Below, in pieces: positions 15,001-22,235 of a stretch of 35,668 bases of DNA. The notes under the pieces were generated by a model, which was not told the DNA's origin, searched no databases, and saw only the letters and a list, made by a program, of their open reading frames with translations. The stretch is from Candidatus Moranbacteria bacterium UBA4824 (GTDB taxonomy: Bacteria; Patescibacteriota; Minisyncoccia; Moranbacterales; UBA2206), in contig DHFM01000033.1 in assembly GCA_002400405.1 (NCBI GenBank), forward strand, positions 1 to 35,668, given 5' to 3'. A program made the translations under genes and the position numbers. The number at the start of each line of letters is the position of its first letter. The stretch's first letter is position 1.

Positions 15001-17255
15001 CCCCCAAACCAAGCCGATACATTCCCTGATTTATCAACCGCTCTTATTTGCACTCCATAAGTTCCTTCTGTCGGCGCTGTCCACCATGAAGCATTAAAAT
15101 ATGGAGCAGTAAATGTTCTAATTGAACCAGTGCTTCCATCAGCATTAAATGAAATATATTCATAATGGTCAAAATCTGATTCGACATTAGCATCCCAATA
15201 CACATCAAAATTCCTAGCCGAAGTGACTTCTCCACACTGCAAATTTTTATCATTCATTGTATCTTTAAAATATATACCAGTTGGAACAGCTGGCGCAGTA
15301 TTATCATAAACAATCGTCAAAGGATTACTCTCTAAACTTTCATTTCCAGCATTGTCAGTGGTTTTTACATACATTACATAACGACCCTCTCCATGACCAA
15401 ACGAACCCGATCGTGTCTTTTGCGTGCCCGCAACAAATCCCGAAGACCAATTAGTAGAGCTTCCGCCATCAGCTGGATAAAAAACATAACGCAATGTATA
15501 ACCCTTGACTCCAGATACATTATCATCTCCGCCTGTCCAATTTAATGTGACAGCATTTACATTTGTAAGAGTATTGTCAGCCGGAGAAGAAAATTGCGGT
15601 GTCGTAGGCGCGGTGTTATCAACTGTAATCTCCCAAGGACCTCCCCAATCTGAACAGTTACCTAAATTATCACAAGCTTTAGCTCTCCAATAATATTTTC
15701 CTTCTGGCTCACCCAGATTCATAATTTCTGAAGAATTTAGAGCCACGGAATCATAGAGAAGTGAGGAAAAATTAGTATTCCTTGAAGATTGATAATAATA
15801 AACAACACCCATTCCTGCTATATCACTCCAATCAGATTTATTTAGGTCTGATGTTTTTCTATAAATACCATCTGCGGGAGAAACTAAAGTTGGCGTCGCT
15901 AATTTATAGGTAAAATCTAAAGCCACATAATCATGGTGTGTTTTTATGCCATCCGTTTGAAAAAATGCTCTACCAACAGTTTGAAATCTTATTTTAAGAT
16001 TATTAATCTCAGAAATTGTATCTACATATTGACTTGGAATAGTTATCTGAAAAGTTTTATCTGTATCTGGATTGTCTATAGTCACATCACTGTCTAATAC
16101 ATCCCAATTAGAATTAGCTTGGTTCTCAATTAATAATTGAGCTTTATAAGTAACCGCGTAAGATAAAACAGCTAAAGCGTCTCTACGATATTCAAAAATC
16201 AATTTTACCGGACTATCTACTATAACATTTTCTGCTAAATTTGGGCTAAATCTGAATTCTACATATCTAGTAGAACTATAATTTGTGGTAGTCCAACGAC
16301 CGTCAGAATCCATCCTGTCATTATCGCTACTTATTAATTTACTGTTTTCAGCAACATTCACTATTTGAGCCGATCCGTCACTGGAATCTACTGTTTGCGT
16401 GACTACAAAAACCGTAAAATGATCTACTCCTTCCGCTTCAACCTTGTCATTTTTTACATCCACATCTTCAATTGTTTTGGCTTCATTGAGTTGTGATTCT
16501 TCTTCAGCATATTTAATTTGCACATTGTTTTCACCTTCTGGTTTTGGCAATGTCAAATCATATTCAAAAGTTTCATTCTCCATTGTTGAAGTAATGTCAT
16601 AGGCCTTATTTGAAATCGCGCCCAACATTTCGATTTGCTCCGGAGTCAAAATAATTTCCTCAATCGAAAGCGTGCCGGGATTTTCCGGTAATTTAGTGAA
16701 AGTGACGGTCACATCTTCGTTCTGCGGAGCTGTATATTTCACATCTTTTTCTACTGGATCATTAGTAGTCGCTTTGTCGCCATCTCTTGACCAAATATCT
16801 TGTTTTAATTCGTTGTCTTTTGTATCCTTATCAAAATTTTCTTCTGTTGGAGTTTCTTTCTCCGGCGCAACAATCGAGGCTGCCTCTGGCGTGATTTGTC
16901 CTTCGCCTGTAATTTCAATTACTTGAGTATCAACTGTTTCTGTTGGCAAAGCAGTAGTTTCTTCCACTGCTGGAGTCGCTTCTTCAACTGGAACAACAGT
17001 TTCCGCTATTGGTTCTTCTTCTACTACTGGAGCCGGCTCTTCTACCGTTTCTTCTATTGCTTCTTCAGCTTCTTCCTCAACTTCTTCCGAAGTTGAAGCC
17101 GAAACAGTTTCCGTAGTAGTTTCGTCAGATGCCAAGGCACGCAAAACTCCAGGGGCGCTCACTGGTTGCAAAACCATCATCATCACCATAAAAGAATACA
17201 GAATTTTTTCTGCTATTCTTCTGGAGTTTTTCGCGATCTTTCTTATAATTTTCAT
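12030..17255 (-). CDS. Giant Ig-like/FN3 repeat surface protein with C-terminal membrane anchor
   Basis: 1741 aa. The basic N-terminus and hydrophobic core (about 18-33), with likely cleavage after ALA (about 42), form a signal peptide. Residues 43-140 are Glu/Thr/Val/Pro-rich and disordered. After a region of unclear fold, repeated Ig-like modules carry phrases such as AVDKSGNVSAW, AFDMAGNEGEW, AVDAAGNESGW and TTDEAGNKSDV; several modules start TAPTxP. An inserted module at about 1103-1242 (GDFEKGNLSDW ... GWIDDLRVSG) looks like a jelly-roll carbohydrate-binding domain and splits one Ig-like domain between VSLSEDVSSCYLD and SLSLSDMGDGLHSYSVHCEDLA. A PKD-like module follows (about 1372-1455). 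The C-terminus has one helix (WPWLLLLIIILGGIWYAL) and a basic tail. Attachment to host cells or matrix is likely by analogy. Confidence 0.88.
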   Translation of the reverse strand: MKIIRKIAKNSRRIAEKILYSFMVMMMVLQPVSAPGVLRALASDETTTETVSASTSEEVEEEAEEAIEETVEEPAPVVEEEPIAETVVPVEEATPAVEETTALPTETVDTQVIEITGEGQITPEAASIVAPEKETPTEENFDKDTKDNELKQDIWSRDGDKATTNDPVEKDVKYTAPQNEDVTVTFTKLPENPGTLSIEEIILTPEQIEMLGAISNKAYDITSTMENETFEYDLTLPKPEGENNVQIKYAEEESQLNEAKTIEDVDVKNDKVEAEGVDHFTVFVVTQTVDSSDGSAQIVNVAENSKLISSDNDRMDSDGRWTTTNYSSTRYVEFRFSPNLAENVIVDSPVKLIFEYRRDALAVLSYAVTYKAQLLIENQANSNWDVLDSDVTIDNPDTDKTFQITIPSQYVDTISEINNLKIRFQTVGRAFFQTDGIKTHHDYVALDFTYKLATPTLVSPADGIYRKTSDLNKSDWSDIAGMGVVYYYQSSRNTNFSSLLYDSVALNSSEIMNLGEPEGKYYWRAKACDNLGNCSDWGGPWEITVDNTAPTTPQFSSPADNTLTNVNAVTLNWTGGDDNVSGVKGYTLRYVFYPADGGSSTNWSSGFVAGTQKTRSGSFGHGEGRYVMYVKTTDNAGNESLESNPLTIVYDNTAPAVPTGIYFKDTMNDKNLQCGEVTSARNFDVYWDANVESDFDHYEYISFNADGSTGSIRTFTAPYFNASWWTAPTEGTYGVQIRAVDKSGNVSAWFGGEQGITNSCKYTSDWTAPTKLTITKPSTEQYFKTTPIRNEWTVGADNYSGIAQYRIEYIYDDWHTFSGGPYRTTTDTWRNHIPNINEQGGVTIRVQAFDMAGNEGEWSEPVHYYYDATAPATPSLIAPANNLIVKGIPSLTNSWSSVPDAVKYAYESYHDLEMASPRWSGEFTTTSKTAPNVPEATFWWRVKAVDAAGNESGWSDLWKVTIDNTTPTIASVSSDGQTYNLATSSPQKITVTFSEDMATVPTIDVHSNVASYYVDDCSDGDAKTFCFDYPINAGEELTHTIYISGATDLAGNIMTQDSAHTFDVDTIAPTVTFIDPTPNDGLITNNNNQIIKVSLSEDVSSCYLDSGFNNGDFEKGNLSDWNTSGSANWYIDSSNKHEGLYSARSGNMWGLNNVSSTLQRSVTTGANSSLSFWWMVSSESSYDYLRFYLDGTHQAGISGGVNWQQMQYNLGAGNHNLQWIYSKDFSVTSGSDAGWIDDLRVSGEMGESSQIMIVDNQNHTASLSLSDMGDGLHSYSVHCEDLAINTGFSDTRALTIDTIAPTATISYSTTNWTNGDVTATLNPSESVTVTNNSGNTTYTFTENGTFTFEFVDLAGNTGSATATVSNIDKTAPIVDAGTDKLVNAQFTQEATVDGSISAVASYDWSQVSGPGTIIFGTLDAEDTTISADIDGIYVIRLTVVDNAGNSAYDEFTLIWDKTLPEVTLAIDPATNDGDNGWYVSNPEITLTATDDNGIEKIEYQLNSDLGAWITYTGPVTIADGTWQFYYRSIDKASNISSMGPKDVKVDTNDPDNVSNFEGEYRPDTTDVKLTWNADNSNIYKVYIYRGGSRSFSVNSGSRIAKNDDNDEDYTDDDDIELGETYYYKILTTDEAGNKSDVRIIKIVIPEDGTSNAVSVDEGTETLPEGTVLGTETGEEDKADGEGVLGEQNQAGEDVLGDTNKNLGKENIFKRWPWLLLLIIILGGIWYALRKRKKSSNKISRN

Positions 17256-17288
17256 AAATTTAAATTAAATAATTTACTTTATTAAAAC

Positions 17289-17344
17289 AAAAACCAACTA
17301 GCGCTTACTACTTTTTAGTAAAGTAATAAACATTAGTTGGTTTT
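17289..17344 (-). promoter_or_regulatory. Terminator-like hairpin in the leader of the giant surface-protein gene
   Basis: Minus-strand arms AAAACCAACTA / TAGTTGGTTTT with an inner stem-forming loop, followed by TGTTTTAAT, end about 34 bases before the start codon and downstream of the promoter at 17409-17436. A hairpin with a T run inside a leader suggests attenuation, or it is a terminator for a short upstream transcript. Confidence 0.6.
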
Positions 17345-17408
17345 CCACAGCTAAAATTTCTATAAAATTATACATTTCACCCGAATTTAATATCTTCTTC
17401 TTAATCTA

Positions 17409-17436
17409 ATACTATCAAACCCCAAATTTATGTCAA
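17409..17436 (-). promoter_or_regulatory. Promoter of the giant surface-protein gene
   Basis: Minus strand -35 TTGACA (17431-17436) and -10 TAGTAT (17409-17414), spacer 16. The implied leader is about 145 bases and contains the hairpin at 17289-17344. Confidence 0.6.
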
Positions 17437-17481
17437 TCTTGACAAGGGGTAATTTTGTGGTTTTATAATTTTAACCAAATC

Positions 17482-17512
17482 AAAAAAACCACCTCAGTGG
17501 TGGAATTTTTTG
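17482..17512 (-). terminator. Terminator between the CAP and giant surface-protein genes
   Basis: Stem CCACC / GGTGG with a 5-base loop, T7 on the minus strand side and AATTTTTTG on the other, so probably bidirectional. It lies 231 bases past the CAP gene stop. Confidence 0.75.
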
Positions 17513-17626
17513 TTTTTGTTTTTCCTCAAATTATTTCTAAGGATAAGGCAAGGAATCTAGCCTTTCTTTTTTTAGGCTTTTTCGGCCTTTTATTTATTTC
17601 CTATTAAATTGTTTTTTATCTATTTA

Positions 17627-17721
17627 CCCTATGGAATAATATTATATAAAACTCCAATCATATTTTAAAATTAAAGATAATCCACAGCTTTGACAAAATT
17701 ATGCATCCGTATTCCATAGGG
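17627..17721. repeat. Inverted repeat pair CCCTATGGAATA
   Basis: Perfect 12-bp arms at 17627-17638 and 17710-17721 enclose 71 AT-rich bases; a related CCCATAGAATA occurs near the right edge of the window (about 35631). The enclosed bases hold no ORF. The rest of the 17345-17740 gap shows only the promoter and terminator listed and a GCCTTT/AGGC hairpin near 17558-17586. Confidence 0.7.
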
Positions 17722-17742
17722 TTAAAATTCTATTTTTTCAAT

Positions 17743-18564
17743 CTAAATCTGTTGAGCGCGTTTTTTCATTTCATAAGCCGTATATATTTTGTCGCACGCT
17801 ACTGCCAAAAAAGAGATTGGCAATAAAAATATAGATCCCAGAAAGAGTATTGCCGAAGCTAAAGATAGAACATCTGCCATCCCAGGCCAAACCTTGGCTG
17901 AATCAATTTCGAAGTTAACTTTTTTCTCCGGCATATTTTCGATAGGTGTTTCATTTTTTACCGACAAAACTTGAGGTAAAATTTCCGCTCCCCTCTCGAG
18001 CAAATCAGAACTTTTTTGCATTATAAAATTTTCTCCGTTTTTTGATGCTCCCATCGCTCCAGCTCGAGCACCAAATTCTTGAACTACTAACAAAGACATT
18101 TTGCCATCAATTTCTCCGGCGCCAAACGCCACGCCAATTTCTTTGTAGTCAGGATTCAAAATATTCTTTCGATGCGTTGGACTATTCATCCAAGCTTTTT
18201 GTTGCTCTTCGGCAGAAGTGAAATTAATGGCTAAATTTTCTCCAGCAAATTGATAATCATAATTTTCTTTTTCAAACCAATGCCAAGGAGTTTTTCCCTT
18301 TGGCGAAGTATGAGCAAAATAATGATTTTCAATCATATCATTAAGTTTGTCATTAGCTACTTTTCTTAAGGCTTCGTTTTGACTCAATGGTGCCAATCCT
18401 TCTTTCTCTCTGGCAATATTAACTAGATTTATAACTTTCGCCGGCGTAATTTCACTCGCCAAAATCGGCACAGCAAAAATGAAAAACATAATCGCAATCG
18501 CAACCATTTCCACAAAACATTCTTCTATTAATTTGATTTTTAGTCTTTTAATCATAATAACCAT
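17743..18564 (-). CDS. CAP/SCP-domain extracytoplasmic protein
   Basis: 273 aa. An N-terminal hydrophobic helix (about 18-35) forms a signal or anchor. The CAP domain (about 42-165) has VINLVNIAREKEGLAPL, ANDKLNDMIENHYFAHTSPKG, FAGENLAINF and SPTHRKNILNPDYKEIGVAFG. The family's His/Glu pairs are present (H85 in FAHTS, E108 in GEN, H131 in THR, near the conserved cavity). A linker and a second membrane segment (about 230-255) follow, giving a two-anchor topology. Bacterial CAP proteins of this YkwD type occur in spore coats, surface layers and secreted sets; function is unknown. It lies directly upstream of the giant surface protein. Start could be Met1 or Met4; neither has a Shine-Dalgarno. 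Confidence 0.9.
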   Translation of the reverse strand: MVIMIKRLKIKLIEECFVEMVAIAIMFFIFAVPILASEITPAKVINLVNIAREKEGLAPLSQNEALRKVANDKLNDMIENHYFAHTSPKGKTPWHWFEKENYDYQFAGENLAINFTSAEEQQKAWMNSPTHRKNILNPDYKEIGVAFGAGEIDGKMSLLVVQEFGARAGAMGASKNGENFIMQKSSDLLERGAEILPQVLSVKNETPIENMPEKKVNFEIDSAKVWPGMADVLSLASAILFLGSIFLLPISFLAVACDKIYTAYEMKKRAQQI

Positions 18565-18630
18565 TTACGAAAGTACGAATTAAGCGAAATTACGAATTCG
18601 TACTTTAGTTAGATTCGTACTTTCGTAAAT
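18563..18630. repeat. Inverted repeat overlapping the CAP gene start
   Basis: Perfect 18-bp arms ATTTACGAAAGTACGAAT (18563-18580) and its complement (18613-18630), with a further ACGAATTCGT core. The left arm overlaps the CAP start codon. Similar ATTCGTA words occur at 1850-1893 and 24769-24798. Confidence 0.85.
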
Positions 18631-18637
18631 AAATAAA

Positions 18638-18660
18638 ATCCGGGCTTTTCACCCGGCTTT
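18638..18660 (-). terminator. GC-rich hairpin upstream of the CAP gene
   Basis: Minus strand GCCGGG-TGAAAAG-CCCGG followed by ATTTTATTTATT. It is a plausible backup terminator for the ileS operon. A further palindrome TCCGCCAGCTGGCGGA sits at 18676-18691. Confidence 0.6.
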
Positions 18661-18745
18661 CAACACTTTTGTAGCTTCCGCCAGCTGGCGGATTAGCCAC
18701 TTACATAACCATTATAGCAGACTTTTACCCTTTTGGCAAGCGCCA

Positions 18746-18790
18746 GAAAAAAACAACGGCGGTTTTGCGAGAGATTCGCGAAACCACCGG
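18746..18790 (-). terminator. Terminator of the T-box/ileS operon
   Basis: Minus strand CGGTGGTTTCGCGA, loop ATCTC, TCGCAAAACCGCCG, then TTGTTTTTTT. A long GC-rich stem with a T run, 14 bases past the stop of the 48-aa gene. Confidence 0.92.
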
Positions 18791-18803
18791 TAATAAATTA
18801 GAA

Positions 18804-18950
18804 TCATTCATCTCCCTCCGAATCATTTCTCAGTCCTGCTATAAAACAAGCCAAGACTACCAATGAAACAGTTACGCAGGCAATTATATATGTGCCATTG
18901 TTTTTTACCATTTCAAAAAAATGACGCCCTACAAGAAAAAGTTTCTCCAT
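18804..18950 (-). CDS. 48-aa single-helix membrane protein
   Basis: ATG at 18950 preceded by GGAGGGAATA. The product starts MEKLFLVGRHFFEMVKNNG, has one hydrophobic helix (about 20-41) and an acidic tail ending DSEGDE. The strong ribosome-binding site, 12-base spacing from the preceding small gene and the terminator directly after make it a likely real gene. No family recognised. It is the last gene of the T-box operon. Confidence 0.7.
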   Translation of the reverse strand: MEKLFLVGRHFFEMVKNNGTYIIACVTVSLVVLACFIAGLRNDSEGDE

Positions 18951-18962
18951 TATTCCCTCCTT

Positions 18963-19163
18963 TTATGCTTTTAAATTATTTAATCCTTTTACTCCACTTA
19001 AAAACAAACAAATTCCCAAGAAAATAAAAAAGCCCAATACAACAACATCTTCCATTTTCATAGAATTACTTAGTATGAAAATAAAAGAAATTTTCATTAT
19101 TCCAGAAGTAACAATAGCTGAACCCATTGAAGCTTTTCCAAGATGCCAAAAAAGCTTAGCCAT
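18963..19163 (-). CDS. 66-aa membrane protein downstream of ileS
   Basis: Preceded by AAAAAAGGAGGCG, one of the best ribosome-binding sites in the window, 15 bases past the ileS stop. Two hydrophobic segments (about 12-32 and 39-58) predict a small hairpin membrane protein. No known family recognised. Its position in the T-box transcript ties its expression to tRNA-Ile charging, which is odd for a membrane protein. Confidence 0.75.
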   Translation of the reverse strand: MAKLFWHLGKASMGSAIVTSGIMKISFIFILSNSMKMEDVVVLGFFIFLGICLFLSGVKGLNNLKA

Positions 19164-19178
19164 TTTACGCCTCCTTTT

Positions 19179-22100
19179 TTAAATTTTCCTAATCCCAATT
19201 TCCAACTTCTCTCCATCCATCTCAAAAGTTTTCTTGAGATCAACTTCGGAAAGTTCATTGGAAGATAATATATTCTCAGCCAAGGTTTCCTTGGCGATAA
19301 GCGTATTAAATTTTTCAAGAACTAGTGATTCACCACTATAAACAATTTCAATTCGATTGTCAACTTCATAGCCGGCCGTTTTTCGCATTTCTTGCACAAA
19401 ACGAATCACCTCTCGCGCTTGGCCTTCGAGTTTTAGTTCAGGGGTGATTTCGGTATCCAAAATTATCTCCTCTTCTTGATTTTCATTTATTTTTACTTCC
19501 TTGATATTTAACTCTTCTTTTATTATATCAATAATATCTTCACTTCCTACCTTATACTTTATACTTACTACTTGAAGCGGTTGACGAACCTTGATTTTTG
19601 CCAAAGCTCTTTTTTGTAGCCCGATACTAATTATCTCTCGCGTCCTTGCCATTTCTTCGTTTAATTTATCATCAATCAATTTTTCATCGGCGATTGGGAA
19701 ATTTTGCAAGTGTACAGACGCAAAATTTTGCGTCTCTACGGCACCGGATAAATTACGATAAATCTCCTCAGAAATAAACGGCGTAAACGGCGCCATCAAT
19801 TTTGAAAGTTCAACTAACACATAATGCAATGTAGCATAAGCTTCATTTTTGTCGCCGTCATTTTCCGATTTCCAAAACCGCTTTCGACTGCGACGAATAT
19901 ACCAATTGGAAAGGTTGTCGATAAATTTCGGTATAAGCCTAACTGCGCGAGTGAGCTCATAATTTTCCATATTAATATTTACTTCCCGAATAAGCATATT
20001 CAGTTCTGAAACTATCCAACAATCTAAAAGATTATTTTTTGTAGAGACGCAAAATTTTACGTCTCCGTTTTCCGGAACAAAACCATCGATGTTTGCGTAG
20101 AGTACAAAAAAAGAATAACTATTCCAAAGCATACGAAACATCCCTCGAACAAGATCAGACAAGTCCGTTTCTTTAAAATTCAAATTCTCAGCTTGCATCA
20201 CACTTGAAGAAGTCAGATAAAATCGAAGAGCATCGGCACCATATTTTTCCAAAACATAATTTGGATCGGGATAATTTTTCAGACGTTTTGCCATTTTTTT
20301 CCCATCTTCTGCTAAAACTATTCCATTCACTACTACATTCTTGAAAGCCACTTTGTCTTTTATCCCATTGGCAATTACGTGCAAATAGTAGAACCAGCAA
20401 CGAGTCTGATCAATTCCCTCAGCAATAAATTCAGCCGGGAAACCATTCTCAAACTTATCCTGATTTTCAAATGGATAATGGATCTGGGCATATGGCATTG
20501 AACCCGAGTCAAACCAAGTGTCGAGCACATCCGGAATTCTTTTCATTTCTCCTCCGCATTTTTCACATTTAAAATTAATTTTGTCGACAATATGTTTATG
20601 AATATCGGTTATTTTTTCTCCGGATAATTTTTCTAGTTCTGCTACAGATCCGATAACTTTCAACTCTCCGCACTCACATTTCCAAATCGGCATCACAGAT
20701 GCCCAAAAACGTTGACGAGAAATTGACCAGTCTCTCGCAGATTCCAGCCAATTTCCAAAGCGACCATTTTTGATATGCGCCGGCGACCAATTTATTTCCT
20801 TAGCAGTTTCCAACATTTTTTCTTTTATTTTTTCCACGCTCACAAACCACGAAGAAGTGGCATAATTTATAAGTGGTGTTTCACATCGCCAACAATGCGG
20901 ATAGCTATGCTCATATTTTTCCTTGCTAAAAAGCAAATATTTTTTTGCTAAATATTTTATAATTTCCACATCAGTTTTTTGTGTATCACCTTCCGGCTTC
21001 ACATGAAGCCCAGCGAAATCAGTCGCTTCTGGTTTTATTATTCCATCCATTCCAACATGCTGAATAAAGGGCAAATTTTCTTTCTTGCCGAGATTCATAT
21101 CGTCTTCTCCAAAAGCTGGCGCAATATGCACAATTCCAGTTCCATCTTCTGTAGTTACAAAATCACCAGCATAAATTTTCCAACCTTTCTCATGATTTTC
21201 AAGTTTTTCGTCTTTTGAATAATAATCAAAAAGAGGTTTATATGATTTTCCAACCAAATCAGAACCCTTCATATTTTCAATAATTTCATACTCTTTATCT
21301 TTAAAAATCTCTTCTAATCTATTTTTGGCTAAGATATAAAAATAATTGTCATGCCGAACTTGCCTGCCTCGCCGGCGGGCGGGTTTCGGCATCTCATCAG
21401 ATCCTGAAATAAATTCAGGATGACACACTACTTTTATCTTTACATATTCAATATCATTTCCAACCGCCAAAGCGACATTACCAATCAATGTCCATGGCGT
21501 TGTTGTCCAAGCTAAAACGAAAGTATTAGGCTCATCGATTAATTCAAATTTAGCAATCACTGATAAATCCTTCACGTCTTTATATCCTTCGGCTATTTCT
21601 GATTGCGACAAAGTTGTTTCACAGCGAGGACAAATATGCATTGACCGATAGCCTTCATAAATCAATCCTTTGTCATAAAGCTCCTTGAAAACCCACCAAA
21701 TAGATTCCATATAGGATAGATCCATTGTTTTGTAAGCATTTTTCATGTCCGCCCAACGGCCAAAGCGCTTTACTGTTTTTTCCCATTCTGAAACATAGGT
21801 AAGAACTTTCGATCGACAAAGATCATTAAATTTATCCACGCCCAAAATCTCAATTTCTTTTTTTGTTTTTGATCCCAATTCTTTTTCAACAATATTTTCG
21901 ATTGGTAATCCATGACAATCCCAGCCCCACTTCCGCGGGACATATTTACCTTTCATAGTCCAAAAGCGCGGAACAATATCTTTCATTGCACTGCCAACTA
22001 AATGACCATAATGTGGAGTACCAGTTGCGAATGGCGGTCCATCATAAAAAGTATACAGCGGCCTGCCCGCATCGCTATGCGAAGCATTGCAGGCGGGACA

Positions 22101-22214
22101 GTCCGCTCTATTTTCAAGAGATTTTTCAAATATTTCATTCTCTTCCCAAAATTTCAAAATTTCTTCTTCCATCTTAGGAAATGATTGCTTCACCTCAACT
22201 TTTTTAAATGCCAT
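19179..22214 (-). CDS. ileS: Isoleucyl-tRNA synthetase (long, archaeal/eukaryote-like type)
   Basis: 1011 aa class Ia synthetase. HIGH motif is HYGH (68-71) after YDGPPFATGTP; the editing CP1 domain has WTTTPWTLIGN; zinc-like Cys pairs CECG and CEKCGG lie near 508-560 before VLDTWFDSGSMPYAQ. The KMSKS motif reads KMAKR (about 640-644), an S-to-A change. The protein carries several in-frame insertions that coincide with DNA palindromes: ADCPACNASHSDAGR (37-51), HPEFISGSDEMPKPARRRGRQ (about 264-289), a degenerate one near 716-725, VETQNFAS (825-834) and a KYKV repeat near 880-890. They fall between conserved blocks. Expression is controlled by the T-box at 22676-22890 through a co-transcribed upstream gene 21 bases away. 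Confidence 0.97.
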   Translation of the reverse strand: MAFKKVEVKQSFPKMEEEILKFWEENEIFEKSLENRADCPACNASHSDAGRPLYTFYDGPPFATGTPHYGHLVGSAMKDIVPRFWTMKGKYVPRKWGWDCHGLPIENIVEKELGSKTKKEIEILGVDKFNDLCRSKVLTYVSEWEKTVKRFGRWADMKNAYKTMDLSYMESIWWVFKELYDKGLIYEGYRSMHICPRCETTLSQSEIAEGYKDVKDLSVIAKFELIDEPNTFVLAWTTTPWTLIGNVALAVGNDIEYVKIKVVCHPEFISGSDEMPKPARRRGRQVRHDNYFYILAKNRLEEIFKDKEYEIIENMKGSDLVGKSYKPLFDYYSKDEKLENHEKGWKIYAGDFVTTEDGTGIVHIAPAFGEDDMNLGKKENLPFIQHVGMDGIIKPEATDFAGLHVKPEGDTQKTDVEIIKYLAKKYLLFSKEKYEHSYPHCWRCETPLINYATSSWFVSVEKIKEKMLETAKEINWSPAHIKNGRFGNWLESARDWSISRQRFWASVMPIWKCECGELKVIGSVAELEKLSGEKITDIHKHIVDKINFKCEKCGGEMKRIPDVLDTWFDSGSMPYAQIHYPFENQDKFENGFPAEFIAEGIDQTRCWFYYLHVIANGIKDKVAFKNVVVNGIVLAEDGKKMAKRLKNYPDPNYVLEKYGADALRFYLTSSSVMQAENLNFKETDLSDLVRGMFRMLWNSYSFFVLYANIDGFVPENGDVKFCVSTKNNLLDCWIVSELNMLIREVNINMENYELTRAVRLIPKFIDNLSNWYIRRSRKRFWKSENDGDKNEAYATLHYVLVELSKLMAPFTPFISEEIYRNLSGAVETQNFASVHLQNFPIADEKLIDDKLNEEMARTREIISIGLQKRALAKIKVRQPLQVVSIKYKVGSEDIIDIIKEELNIKEVKINENQEEEIILDTEITPELKLEGQAREVIRFVQEMRKTAGYEVDNRIEIVYSGESLVLEKFNTLIAKETLAENILSSNELSEVDLKKTFEMDGEKLEIGIRKI
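19712..19739. repeat. 28-bp palindrome inside ileS (copy near residue 830)
   Basis: Half-site GTACAGACGCAAAA, one mismatch across the dyad. Encodes VETQNFAS, the same peptide as the copy in tgt, so the repeat sits in the same orientation and frame. Confidence 0.95.
20041..20066. repeat. Decayed 28-bp palindrome inside ileS
   Basis: Begins GTAGAGACGCAAAATTTT and then degrades (ACGTCTCCG instead of GCGTCTCTAC). Encodes ENGDVKFCVS, showing an older copy under drift. Confidence 0.8.
21347..21425. repeat. Nested palindromic repeats inside the ileS editing domain
   Basis: Minus strand: a TCATCCTGAA...TTCAGGATCTGA unit is followed by a GATGCCGAAA...TTCGGCATGACA unit, whose loop is itself split by a GC-rich CCCGCCCGCCGGCGAGGCAGG stretch. 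All 79 bases are read in frame. Confidence 0.9.
22061..22099. repeat. GC-rich palindrome near the start of ileS
   Basis: Arms CCTGCCCGCATCG and the imperfect complement CGAAGCATTGCAGGCGGG. Encodes the extra ADCPACNASHSDAGR just before the conserved PLYTFYDGPP block. Confidence 0.85.
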
Positions 22215-22235
22215 AATATTTTATCGTTATATAAA

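Noticed and set aside
17627..17721. Insertion sequence between inverted repeats
   Set aside because: Only 71 AT-rich bases between arms, no transposase; at most a tiny palindromic element.
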